Source of the DNA: JAJFKB01 sp965230515
GTDB taxonomy: Bacteria > Pseudomonadota > Gammaproteobacteria > Pseudomonadales > IMCC2047
Assembly: GCA_965230515.1 (NCBI GenBank)
Contig: OZ246007.1
Location: 1,426,001 to 1,490,000 of the forward strand
Reading direction: 5' to 3'
Length of the DNA: 64,000 nucleotides
In this document: piece after piece, positions 26,217 to 34,219 of the stretch
Layout: the number at the start of each line of letters is the position of its first letter
Numbering within the stretch: the stretch's first letter is position 1
Translations under genes and position numbers: made by a program
Notes under the pieces: generated by a model
The model's input: the letters and a program-made list of their open reading frames with translations, nothing else
What the model was told of the DNA's origin: nothing
The model's database searches: none

Positions 26217-26297
26217 CTAAGTCCACGCAATGAATACCCACAGGACCAAGATAATAAAACCCGACAGGATTGAAAGGTTTGCTGTATCAGCATCCAT
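26217..26297 (-). CDS. Candidate 26-residue single-span membrane peptide
   Basis: An ATG at 26297 opens a 26-codon frame ending in TAG at 26217. AGAGG stands about 6 bases upstream, an excellent ribosome site. The peptide has a short acidic N-terminus (MDADTANLS) and then a continuous hydrophobic helix containing LSGFIILVLWVFIAW, as in known small membrane proteins. Nothing on the other strand explains the pattern, and the region between plsC and rfbD is otherwise empty. It would be translated just ahead of the acyltransferase gene. It is shorter than the usual gene-calling cut-off, which is why it would be missed. The function is unknown. Confidence 0.55.
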   Translation of the reverse strand: MDADTANLSILSGFIILVLWVFIAWT

Positions 26298-26338
26298 GCA
26301 CCCCCTCTTTCCCGTGCTGCTACAAACGGTCTATTCGA

Positions 26339-27235
26339 CTATAGCGGGCTAATAACCCCTTTGGGGGCACACTCCTTCACCACCCTGGCCATCTCCGGCT
26401 TCCAGGAGCGCTGTTTGATACCAAACACTTCAAGTATTTTTCGGCAATTAAGTTGTGAGTTTAGAGGCCGTGGTGCCTGATAGTTGTAATCTTTGGTTTT
26501 CTGCGCCGTAATCTCGCTGACGCTGACCTCCCCATACAAGCGAGCCTGCTCCACAATGTGACAGGCAAACTCATACCAGTTGGTCACCTCGCGTCCTGAA
26601 TAATGGTAGGTTCCCCAGGCGTCGGCACCGCAATCAAGCTGTCGAATGATAGCAATGATGACACGTGCTATGTCAGCAGCAGGTGTTGGTGCACCAATCT
26701 GGTCATCGACAACACTCAGCTTTTCCCGCTCGCCAGCGAGTCGGGTCATGGTCTTAACAAAGTTGCTTCCCCACTCACTAAACACCCAACTGACTCGCAA
26801 CACCACATAATGCTCAAGTAACGATTTAAGCTGCCGCTCACCTTCCAGCTTGCTCTTACCATAAAGGTTAATGGGGGACGGCTCATCATCCTCCACGTAA
26901 GCGGCGCGCTGCTCGCCATTAAATACGTAATCAGTAGACAGGTGAATTAGCGGGATATTCAGCCGTTTACATGCGTTAGCTAGATTTTGAACACCAACCG
27001 CGTTTACCGCGAAGCACGCCTCTTCGTCTTGCTCAGCCTGATCAACAGCAGTGTAAGCAGCCGCATTTACAACAAAATCAGGTTTCGCTTTCTTGATACT
27101 TCTAAGTACTCTGCTTTCTTTTCTAATATCCAACTCATCGGATGAAAAAGCCTGAAACTCTATACCCTGTTCAAGCGCCAAAGCACACAGTGCCCGGCCA
27201 ACCTGGCCCGTTGACCCCGTAATTAGCAGTTTCAC
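26339..27235 (-). CDS. rfbD: dTDP-4-dehydrorhamnose reductase
   Basis: This is a 298-residue short-chain-dehydrogenase-type enzyme that makes dTDP-L-rhamnose for cell-surface polysaccharide. The NADPH motif is LLITGSTGQVGRAL. The catalytic residues are in HLSTDYVFNG (Thr/Asp-Tyr region) and the Tyr-x-x-x-Lys in NLYGKSKLEGE. RVSWVFSEWGSNFVKTM is family typical. It starts with GTG at 27235, 15 bases after the ssb stop, with AGGAG overlapping the end of ssb. The other rml/rfb genes are not in this window, so the pathway must be completed elsewhere. Confidence 0.93.
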   Translation of the reverse strand: MKLLITGSTGQVGRALCALALEQGIEFQAFSSDELDIRKESRVLRSIKKAKPDFVVNAAAYTAVDQAEQDEEACFAVNAVGVQNLANACKRLNIPLIHLSTDYVFNGEQRAAYVEDDEPSPINLYGKSKLEGERQLKSLLEHYVVLRVSWVFSEWGSNFVKTMTRLAGEREKLSVVDDQIGAPTPAADIARVIIAIIRQLDCGADAWGTYHYSGREVTNWYEFACHIVEQARLYGEVSVSEITAQKTKDYNYQAPRPLNSQLNCRKILEVFGIKQRSWKPEMARVVKECAPKGVISPL

Positions 27236-27250
27236 TGATTCGACAGGCTC

Positions 27251-27721
27251 CTAAAACGGGATATCATCATCGAATTCATCAAATCCAGCGCCGCCACTCT
27301 GCCCGCCTTGGGCTGCCTGGCCGGAATCACTAGAGGGTGCACTTTGAGCCGCTTGTTGTTGACCAGCACCGCTGTATTCACCCGAACCACGACTATCAAG
27401 CATCTGCATATCCGACCCGACAATTTCAGTGGTATAGCGTTTCACGCCGTCCTTCTCCCACTGGCGGGTTCTCAATGAACCTTCCACATAAACTTTTGAC
27501 CCCTTGTGCAGATACTCACCCGCAATCTCAGCCAATTTGTTGAAGAATACAACACGGTGCCACTCGGTTCGCTCCTGCTGCTGGCCACTTTGCTTATCTT
27601 TCCAGCTTTCGCTGGTCGCTACCGTGATATTGGTAACGGCACCACCGGAAGGCATATACCGCGTTTCCGGATCTCCACCACAGTTTCCTACCAAAATAAC
27701 CTTATTAATGCCTCGCGCCAT
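27251..27721 (-). CDS. ssb: Single-stranded DNA-binding protein
   Basis: This is a 156-residue tetrameric SSB. The OB-fold domain covers residues 1 to about 110 (MARGINKVILVGNCGGDPET, then WHRVVFFNKLAEIAGEYLHKG and VYVEGSLRTRQWEKDG). A Gly/Gln/Ser-rich linker follows, and the acidic tip DDIPF recruits repair and replication partners. AGGAG precedes the ATG. It is divergent from uvrA, a pairing kept in most gammaproteobacteria. Confidence 0.97.
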   Translation of the reverse strand: MARGINKVILVGNCGGDPETRYMPSGGAVTNITVATSESWKDKQSGQQQERTEWHRVVFFNKLAEIAGEYLHKGSKVYVEGSLRTRQWEKDGVKRYTTEIVGSDMQMLDSRGSGEYSGAGQQQAAQSAPSSDSGQAAQGGQSGGAGFDEFDDDIPF

Positions 27722-27754
27722 GATTTTCTCCTGTCGGTTAGTGATGTATTCCGC

Positions 27755-27770
27755 GTTACTTGTTAGTAAC
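27755..27770. promoter_or_regulatory. Short palindrome in the ssb leader (possible operator)
   Basis: GTTACTTGTTAGTAAC is a perfect 6-bp inverted repeat around TGTT, 34 bases before the ssb start. It could be a regulator site or a small mRNA hairpin. It does not match the LexA pattern CTGT-N8-ACAG. Confidence 0.3.
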
Positions 27771-27939
27771 TGATGAGGTCAGCGGATCCACATTAGCTGC
27801 AAGATGGTAGCAGATTATACGTCCCTCACAAAACTCTTCGCTTCATAATCTCGACTTTTACAGCTCCTGTCTCACCAACCCGAGTGAGACGTTCTCAATT
27901 AACTGTACGGGTGCCACCAAAAACAATATTTAGATGCCT

Positions 27940-27969
27940 TTGTCTTTCCCCAAAATTACCCTATATAAT
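27940..27969 (+). promoter_or_regulatory. uvrA promoter
   Basis: TTGTCT (27940-27945) and a perfect TATAAT (27964-27969) are 18 bases apart, 27 bases before the uvrA ATG. The short distance implies a leader of about 20 bases. Confidence 0.55.
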
Positions 27970-27996
27970 GGTTAGTTTTCTTCTGACAGCGGCTTT

Positions 27997-30876
27997 ATGA
28001 GCAATATTATACTGCGGGGTGTTCGCACCCATAATTTAAAAAACATCGACCTCGACATTCCACGGGACCAATTAGTCGTTATCACCGGGCTATCAGGCTC
28101 GGGAAAATCGTCCCTAGCCTTTGACACTCTCTATGCGGAAGGACAGAGACGCTATGTAGAGTCTCTGTCCACCTATGCCAGACAGTTTCTGTCGATGATG
28201 GAGAAGCCGGACCTGGACCATATAGAAGGCCTGTCCCCGGCAATTTCGATCGAACAAAAAGCCACTTCACACAATCCCAGATCAACCGTGGGTACTATTA
28301 CGGAGATATACGATTACCTCCGCCTGCTGTTTGCACGCGCAGGCGAACCGAGGTGCCCTGAACACGGCAAGCCATTACAGGCGCAAGCGATTAGCCAAAT
28401 GGTAGACCAGGTAATGGCGCTACCTGCCGAGCGTCGATTAATGATGCTTGCTCCGATGGTGCAAAACCGCAAAGGTGAGCACCTGCACCTGTTTGATGAG
28501 TTGAGAGCCCAGGGTTTCATTCGGGTGCGTGTTAACGGCATTGTCACTGATCTCGACCAGGTACCAGCCCTGGACAAGAACAAAAAACACACGATCGAAG
28601 TCGTCGTCGACCGTTTCAAAGTACGCGAGGATATCGAGCTTCGTCTGGCTGAATCATTCGAAACCTGTATTCAATTGAGTCATGGAATTGCCAAAATACT
28701 GCCGCTGGACGAAGAACATACGGACACCAGCGACGAACTGATCTTCTCTTCATTATTTGCCTGTCCCGTTTGCGGGCATAGTATTTCCGAACTTGAACCG
28801 AGAATATTTTCCTTTAATAACCCGGCTGGAGCGTGCGCTACCTGCGATGGCCTGGGAATGGATCAGTTTTTTGACGAAGAGCGCATTGTCTCAAAACCGG
28901 ACCTGAAGATCGCCGAAGGCGCCATCAAAGGGTGGGACCGGCGAAATGCATATTATTACCAGATGTTAACCTGTGTGGCCGAGCATTATGGTTTTGATCT
29001 CGATCAGCCCTATTCGGAACTGGACGAAGCAAACCGTCAAATTATCCTGCACGGCAGCGGCGATGAGCCGGTTTCCTTTAAGTACCTTACCGAACGGGGC
29101 GACATTATAAGCAAGAATCATCCTTTCGAAGGGGTATTACCCAATATTGCCCGCCGTTATAAATCCACCGAATCCCAGATGGTTCGAGATGATCTTGCCA
29201 AATACCTCAGCGAGCAGGCCTGCCCGTCCTGTCAGGGCTCCAGACTGAAACGCGAAGCACGCCACGTTTTCATAGAGGAACTGAACTTACCCGCCATTAC
29301 ACAGTGGCCGGTTGGCAAGGCTCTGTCCTACTTCAATCAGTTGAGCCTGCCAGGCAGGCGCGGAGAAGTAGCCGAAAAAATACTCAAGGAGATTCGTTTA
29401 AGGTTATCGTTTTTGGTCAATGTAGGCCTTGAATACCTGACCTTGAACCGAAGCGCGGAAACACTATCGGGCGGCGAAGCGAAGCGTATTAGGTTAGCCA
29501 GCCAAATTGGTGCCGGTTTGATGGGTGTCATGTATATCCTGGATGAGCCCTCTATTGGACTACACCAGAGAGATAACGAGCGTCTGTTGAATACACTTTT
29601 TCATCTGCGTGATTTGGGCAATACCGTAATCGTGGTCGAGCACGATGAAGAAGCAGTGCGCAGCGCAGATTACGTCATTGATATCGGACCGGGTGCTGGT
29701 GTACATGGTGGACAAGTAGTCGCTCAGGGTACACCTGACGCGGTACAGCGGAACCCTGACTCAATTACAGGGCAATACCTGTCCGGCATTAGAAAAATCA
29801 ACGTACCGCAGCAGCGTAACCCCTATGATCCAAATAAAGTTCTGCGCCTCGAAGGCGCTTCTGCAAATAACTTAAAAAATGTAACTATAGAGATTCCGCT
29901 TGGGTTAATGACCTGTATAACCGGGGTATCCGGATCTGGAAAATCGACACTGATCAACAATACGCTCTACCCGATTGCGGCAACTGAACTCAATAAGGCG
30001 ACCACATTGAAAGCGGCACCCTACGATAAAATAGTGGGCCTGGACCAGCTGGACAAAGTCGTCGACATCGATCAAAGCCCGATCGGCAGGACACCACGCT
30101 CAAACCCGGCCACCTACACCGGCCTGTTCACGCCAATAAGAGAGCTGTTTGCGGCCACCCAGGAGGCCCGTTCTAGAGGCTATAAACCCGGCAGATTCAG
30201 TTTTAATGTGAAAGGCGGACGCTGTGAAACCTGCCAGGGCGACGGACTAATCAAGGTTGAAATGCATTTTCTGCCCGACATCTACGTACCCTGCGATGTC
30301 TGTAAAGGAAAGCGATACAACCGGGAAACACTGGAAGTAAAGTACAAGACCAAAAACATCCATGAAGTGCTGGAAATGACCGTTGAGGAAGCCAGTGAGT
30401 TCTTTAGTCCCGTACCCATGCTGGCGAGAAAACTCAAGACGCTGGTCGACGTAGGTCTCTCTTACATTCGATTGGGACAAGCAGCAACGACCTTGTCCGG
30501 AGGCGAAGCCCAACGCGTCAAACTGGCCAAAGAGTTATCCAAACGAGATACCGGACAAACCCTCTATATTTTGGATGAGCCAACAACAGGGCTGCATTTT
30601 TATGATATCGAGCAATTACTCCATGTTTTGCATCGTCTGAGAGATCATGGCAATACCATTCTGGTTATCGAGCATAATCTGGACGTCATTAAAACAGCAG
30701 ACTGGATTGTTGATCTGGGGCCAGAGGGTGGCAACGGTGGCGGCGATATTGTGGCAAAAGGCACACCTGAACAGATATGTAATGTTGACGAATCTCACAC
30801 CGGTCGGTTTTTGCAGCCACTATTAGCTACAGAACTAAGACCAGATCAGGAGAAAGCTGAAACACTGGCGGTCTGA
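27997..30876 (+). CDS. uvrA: Excinuclease ABC subunit A
   Basis: This is a 959-residue damage-recognition ATPase of nucleotide excision repair. It contains two ABC modules. The first Walker A is GLSGSGKSSLAFDTLYAEGQ and its signature region is LSGGEAKRIRLASQIG. The second Walker A is GVSGSGKSTLINNTL, with TTLSGGEAQRVKLAKELS. Two zinc modules are present: FACPVCGHS paired with ACATCDGLG, and CETCQGDG paired with CDVCKGKR. It is slightly longer than E. coli UvrA (940) because of small extensions at the C-terminus. It lies next to ssb and is convergent with the ribosomal alpha cluster. Confidence 0.97.
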   Translation: MSNIILRGVRTHNLKNIDLDIPRDQLVVITGLSGSGKSSLAFDTLYAEGQRRYVESLSTYARQFLSMMEKPDLDHIEGLSPAISIEQKATSHNPRSTVGTITEIYDYLRLLFARAGEPRCPEHGKPLQAQAISQMVDQVMALPAERRLMMLAPMVQNRKGEHLHLFDELRAQGFIRVRVNGIVTDLDQVPALDKNKKHTIEVVVDRFKVREDIELRLAESFETCIQLSHGIAKILPLDEEHTDTSDELIFSSLFACPVCGHSISELEPRIFSFNNPAGACATCDGLGMDQFFDEERIVSKPDLKIAEGAIKGWDRRNAYYYQMLTCVAEHYGFDLDQPYSELDEANRQIILHGSGDEPVSFKYLTERGDIISKNHPFEGVLPNIARRYKSTESQMVRDDLAKYLSEQACPSCQGSRLKREARHVFIEELNLPAITQWPVGKALSYFNQLSLPGRRGEVAEKILKEIRLRLSFLVNVGLEYLTLNRSAETLSGGEAKRIRLASQIGAGLMGVMYILDEPSIGLHQRDNERLLNTLFHLRDLGNTVIVVEHDEEAVRSADYVIDIGPGAGVHGGQVVAQGTPDAVQRNPDSITGQYLSGIRKINVPQQRNPYDPNKVLRLEGASANNLKNVTIEIPLGLMTCITGVSGSGKSTLINNTLYPIAATELNKATTLKAAPYDKIVGLDQLDKVVDIDQSPIGRTPRSNPATYTGLFTPIRELFAATQEARSRGYKPGRFSFNVKGGRCETCQGDGLIKVEMHFLPDIYVPCDVCKGKRYNRETLEVKYKTKNIHEVLEMTVEEASEFFSPVPMLARKLKTLVDVGLSYIRLGQAATTLSGGEAQRVKLAKELSKRDTGQTLYILDEPTTGLHFYDIEQLLHVLHRLRDHGNTILVIEHNLDVIKTADWIVDLGPEGGNGGGDIVAKGTPEQICNVDESHTGRFLQPLLATELRPDQEKAETLAV

Positions 30877-30934
30877 ACACATATTGCTTCCTGTGCTACT
30901 TATATCAACACGCCTGTATCAATACGCCAGCCAC

Positions 30935-30964
30935 AAAAAAGCCGGGACACTGTCCCGGCTTTTA
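30935..30964. terminator. Bidirectional intrinsic terminator between uvrA and rplQ
   Basis: A perfect stem AGCCGGGAC / GTCCCGGCT around the loop ACT (30940-30960) has A-runs before it and T residues after it, so it can end both uvrA (rightward) and the alpha operon (leftward). Confidence 0.85.
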
Positions 30965-30989
30965 TACTTTTGTTCGAAAGATTCGATTA

Positions 30990-31403
30990 CTAGTCTTCAG
31001 ACTCTTCTTCGAAATCCTCTTCAACATCCTCATCATATTCAGGTATAGGTCGGCCAACCAGCTCAATATACGCCATCGGCGCCTTATCACCAGTTCGAAA
31101 TCCGCATTTCATGATACGGGTATAGCCACCTGGACGCTCGGCATATCGCGGGCCAAGCTCATTAAACAGCTTACCCACAGTTTCCTTGTTGCGCAGCCGG
31201 TCAAAGGCAAGTCGTCGATTGGCAACTGAATCCTGTTTTGCCAGCGTAATCAGCGGCTCAGCGACTTTGCGCAGTTCTTTGGCTTTTGGCAGAGTGGTTT
31301 TAATTATTTCATGCTCGACCAGTGAAGCAGTCATGTTTTTAAACATTGCTTGACGGTGCGAGCTGTTACGATTCAGCTGGCGACCACTTTTACGATGACG
31401 CAT
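30990..31403 (-). CDS. rplQ: 50S ribosomal protein L17
   Basis: This is a 137-residue large-subunit protein and the last gene of the alpha cluster. It starts MRHRKSGRQLNRNSSHRQAM and contains FNELGPRYAERPGGYTRI, both typical of L17. The C-terminus carries an acidic tail (EDVEEDFEEESED) that makes it about 10 residues longer than the E. coli protein. It ends 25 bases before the shared terminator. Confidence 0.97.
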   Translation of the reverse strand: MRHRKSGRQLNRNSSHRQAMFKNMTASLVEHEIIKTTLPKAKELRKVAEPLITLAKQDSVANRRLAFDRLRNKETVGKLFNELGPRYAERPGGYTRIMKCGFRTGDKAPMAYIELVGRPIPEYDEDVEEDFEEESED

Positions 31404-31449
31404 GTTGCAATTCCCTACAAATTTTACTCTAAATTATTAAAGGCTAATA

Positions 31450-32457
31450 CTAGTCACGCCTGGCCAGCACTCGATCATCATTCTTCAGGCTTGAGGGTGG
31501 CCAGTTTTCCAGGCGCATTCCCAACGATAAACCTTTTGATGCAAGTACATCCTTAATTTCAGTCAATGACTTCTTACCCAAATTTGGCGTTTTCAACAGA
31601 TCCACTTCAGTGCGCTGAATCAAATCGCCGATATAATACAGGTTCTCTGCTTTCAAGCAGTTTGCTGAACGAACGGTCAGCTCCAGATCATCCACAGGAC
31701 GGAGCAGGATTGGATCTACCTCATCCTCCTCTTCCTCGAACTCAGGTTCCTTATCCGCTTCCAAATCGACAAATGCAATCAATTGTTGTTGCAGAATGGT
31801 AGCTGCTCTGCGGATACACTCTTCCGGATCGATGGTCCCATTAGATTCAATATCCAGGATCAACTTATCCAAATCAGTACGCTGTTCAACCCGAGCACTT
31901 TCAACAATATAAGCCACGCGTCGTACCGGGCTATAGCTGGCATCGAGTTGCAAGGTTCCGATTGGCTTACTATCGCCCTCGGTAAACCGGGTGTCCGCCG
32001 CCTCATAACCACGCCCTTTGGCAACCTTAATACTCATATTAAGCTCGCCCTTGGTATTCAGGTTGGCTATGACGTGTTCCGGATTGGCAATTTCCACATC
32101 ATGATCCAGCTCGATATCACCGGCTACAACCGGTCCTGCGCCCTTTTTATTCAGGGTCAGAGTGGCCTCGTCACTGCTGTGCATGGTAACCGCTACACTT
32201 TTCAGGTTTAGCAGGATGTCGATAACGTCTTCCTGAACACCTTCTATAGTGCTGTATTCATGCTGAACACCTTCAATTGTCACTTCCACTATTGCCGCAC
32301 CCGGCATAGAGGACAATAAAATACGGCGCAGTGCATTTCCTAAAGTGTGACCGAAACCACGCTCAAAGGGTTCCAGTACAACCTTGGCATGATTCGCACT
32401 GATCTCTTCAACTTGAATATGCTTGGGTGTTAAAAACTCTGTAACTTGTCGTTGCAT
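31450..32457 (-). CDS. rpoA: RNA polymerase alpha subunit
   Basis: This is a 335-residue subunit that starts polymerase assembly. The N-terminal dimerisation domain (to about residue 235) has FERGFGHTLGNALRRILLSS. An acidic linker (EEEEDEVDP) leads to the C-terminal domain, which binds UP elements and activators, with RSANCLKAENLYYIGDLIQR and TPNLGKKSLTEIKDVLASKG. It is full length. It is followed by rplQ after 46 bases, as in other gammaproteobacteria. Confidence 0.98.
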   Translation of the reverse strand: MQRQVTEFLTPKHIQVEEISANHAKVVLEPFERGFGHTLGNALRRILLSSMPGAAIVEVTIEGVQHEYSTIEGVQEDVIDILLNLKSVAVTMHSSDEATLTLNKKGAGPVVAGDIELDHDVEIANPEHVIANLNTKGELNMSIKVAKGRGYEAADTRFTEGDSKPIGTLQLDASYSPVRRVAYIVESARVEQRTDLDKLILDIESNGTIDPEECIRRAATILQQQLIAFVDLEADKEPEFEEEEDEVDPILLRPVDDLELTVRSANCLKAENLYYIGDLIQRTEVDLLKTPNLGKKSLTEIKDVLASKGLSLGMRLENWPPSSLKNDDRVLARRD

Positions 32458-32481
32458 GCTTAAGCCTATTGTTAAGAGGTA

Positions 32482-33102
32482 TTACTTCGAATACAGCTCG
32501 ACGATGAGGTTTTCATTAATTTCTGCGGGCAGATCAGCTCTATCCGGTACAGCCTTGAACTCGCCTTCCATTTTACCGGAATTAACCTCTACCCAGCCTG
32601 GCGTGCCTCGTTGCACAGCCAACTCCAGCGCAGATTTAATACGCAACTGGTTCTTGGCTTTTTCGCGAACAGAAACCACATCACCCGGTTTGACCTGGTA
32701 TGAAGGTATATTCACAGTAATGCCGTTAACCTGGATACTCTTGTGTGAAACCAGTTGTCTGGATTCCGCACGAGTTGCGCCAAAGCCCAGTCGGTAAACG
32801 ACATTATCAAGGCGGGATTCCAATAATTTCAAAAGGTTCTCGCCGGTCGCACCCTTCTTGCTGGCTGCGGCTTTGTAGTAGTTACGGAACTGTTTCTCCA
32901 GAACGCCATAAATACGGCGAACCTTCTGTTTTTCTCTTAGCTGTAAACCGTAATCGGACAAACGGCTTCGTCTTGCACCATGAACTCCTGGTACGGTATC
33001 AGCCTTGCATTTGGAATCCAGTGGTCGAACACCACTTTTCAAATACAAATCCGTACCTTCACGACGAGACAGTTTACAGGTAGGTCCAATATAGCGAGCC
33101 AT
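32482..33102 (-). CDS. rpsD: 30S ribosomal protein S4
   Basis: This is a 206-residue primary 16S rRNA-binding protein. The N-terminus MARYIGPTCKLSRREGTDLY and the S4 domain (about residues 95-155, RLDNVVYRLGFGATRAESRQ) are complete. In E. coli S4 represses its own operon by binding the rpsM leader. The 178-base leader before rpsM here could serve the same purpose. Confidence 0.98.
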   Translation of the reverse strand: MARYIGPTCKLSRREGTDLYLKSGVRPLDSKCKADTVPGVHGARRSRLSDYGLQLREKQKVRRIYGVLEKQFRNYYKAAASKKGATGENLLKLLESRLDNVVYRLGFGATRAESRQLVSHKSIQVNGITVNIPSYQVKPGDVVSVREKAKNQLRIKSALELAVQRGTPGWVEVNSGKMEGEFKAVPDRADLPAEINENLIVELYSK

Positions 33103-33117
33103 TATGCTGTCTCCTGA

Positions 33118-33504
33118 TTATACGCGACGTTTTTTGGGTGGACGACAACCGTTATGCGGTATCGGCGTCACATCCGTTATACTGTTAATTTTAAAACCAA
33201 CGGCATTAAGAGCTCGAACCGCAGACTCTCGGCCTGGCCCTGGACCTTTAACACACACATCCAGGTTTTTAACTCCGTATTCCGTTGCTGCATTTCCTGC
33301 TCTTTCCGCGGCAACCTGTGCTGCGAAAGGCGTGCTCTTACGAGAACCTCTAAAACCGGAACCACCTGAAGTAGCCCAACTTAGAGCATTACCCTGGCGA
33401 TCGGTAATAGTAATAATGGTGTTGTTAAATGAGGCATGAATATGTGCCACACCATCAATAACGGTCTTTTTGACCTTTTTCGTTTTACGCGCTGGCTTTG
33501 CCAT
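33118..33504 (-). CDS. rpsK: 30S ribosomal protein S11
   Basis: This is a 128-residue platform protein near the mRNA exit site. It has HASFNNTIITITDRQGNALS, SGGSGFRGSRKSTPFAAQ and the C-terminal PIPHNGCRPPKKRRV, all family hallmarks. It lies between rpsM and rpsD in the alpha cluster. Confidence 0.98.
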   Translation of the reverse strand: MAKPARKTKKVKKTVIDGVAHIHASFNNTIITITDRQGNALSWATSGGSGFRGSRKSTPFAAQVAAERAGNAATEYGVKNLDVCVKGPGPGRESAVRALNAVGFKINSITDVTPIPHNGCRPPKKRRV

Positions 33505-33548
33505 ACTTTTCTTTCCTGTCTCTCAACTTCTCTGGTTAGCAGCAGATG

Positions 33549-33905
33549 TTATTTGCGAATAGGCTTGCGTGGACCTTTTCGAGTCCTCGCATTGGTTTTA
33601 CTGCGCTGCCCGCGCACCGGCAGGTTACGTCTATGGCGCATACCTCTATATGCTCCAAGATCCATCAACCGCTTGATATTCATGGATACTTCACGACGTA
33701 AATCACCCTCAACGGTAATTTTGGTCACTTCTCCGCGAATGGCATCCAGCTGCTCCTCAGACAAGGTCGCAACTTTCGTTACCGGATCAATTCCAACCTT
33801 TTCACAGATACCCTGAGCGGTAGTCCGCCCAACGCCATAGATATAGGTCAGTGAAATCACTGCGTGTTTATTATCAGGTATGTTAACGCCTGCTATACGG
33901 GCCAT
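33549..33905 (-). CDS. rpsM: 30S ribosomal protein S13
   Basis: This is a 118-residue small-subunit head protein that touches the P-site tRNA and bridges to the large subunit. It starts MARIAGVNIPDNKHAVISLT. The helix-two-turn-helix part and the RGMRHRRNLPVRGQRSKTNA segment are present, with a basic tail (RTRKGPRKPIRK). It is the first gene of the alpha cluster, preceded by a candidate promoter. Confidence 0.98.
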   Translation of the reverse strand: MARIAGVNIPDNKHAVISLTYIYGVGRTTAQGICEKVGIDPVTKVATLSEEQLDAIRGEVTKITVEGDLRREVSMNIKRLMDLGAYRGMRHRRNLPVRGQRSKTNARTRKGPRKPIRK

Positions 33906-34000
33906 TCAGTTAACTCCAATTCTCACGTATTCCAACGTGTCTATTCATTAAAACCGGTTGCTGATGAGTGCAAAAAGTCGCCGTCTGCGAAGGGCGCAAA

Positions 34001-34029
34001 AGGATACCGCTTGCATAGTCATAAATCAA
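34001..34029 (-). promoter_or_regulatory. Candidate alpha-operon promoter and leader
   Basis: On the minus strand TTGATT (34029-34024) and TATCCT (34006-34001) are exactly 17 bases apart, in the 178-base gap before rpsM. The leader would be about 90 bases, the right place for S4 feedback control. I could not confirm the E. coli-type pseudoknot by eye. Confidence 0.5.
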
Positions 34030-34083
34030 GCCGAATCCTTAGGCTCACGCCTTTTCAACACCACATTGCAAAATTATCTTCTC

Positions 34084-34200
34084 TTAACCTTGGCGCTGCT
34101 TATGCCGAGGTTCAGCACTGCAAATCACTCGCACAACACCGTTGCGCTTAACAACTTTACAGTTACGGCAAATCTTTTTTACAGATGCACGTACTTTCAT
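34084..34200 (-). CDS. rpmJ: 50S ribosomal protein L36
   Basis: This is a 38-residue zinc-binding protein, MKVRASVKKICRNCKVVKRN at the start and ICSAEPRHKQRQG at the end. The four ligands (Cys-x-x-Cys, Cys, His) are all present, so this is the zinc (C+) form. The frame is open further upstream but ATG 34200 is the family start. It sits after secY as in the E. coli spc operon. Confidence 0.97.
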   Translation of the reverse strand: MKVRASVKKICRNCKVVKRNGVVRVICSAEPRHKQRQG

Positions 34201-34219
34201 AATTAACTCCAAAAAACTA

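Noticed and set aside
27722..27996. LexA (SOS) box between ssb and uvrA
   Set aside because: Only a half site (CTGTACGGGTGC) was found; the second half ACAG is missing at the right distance.
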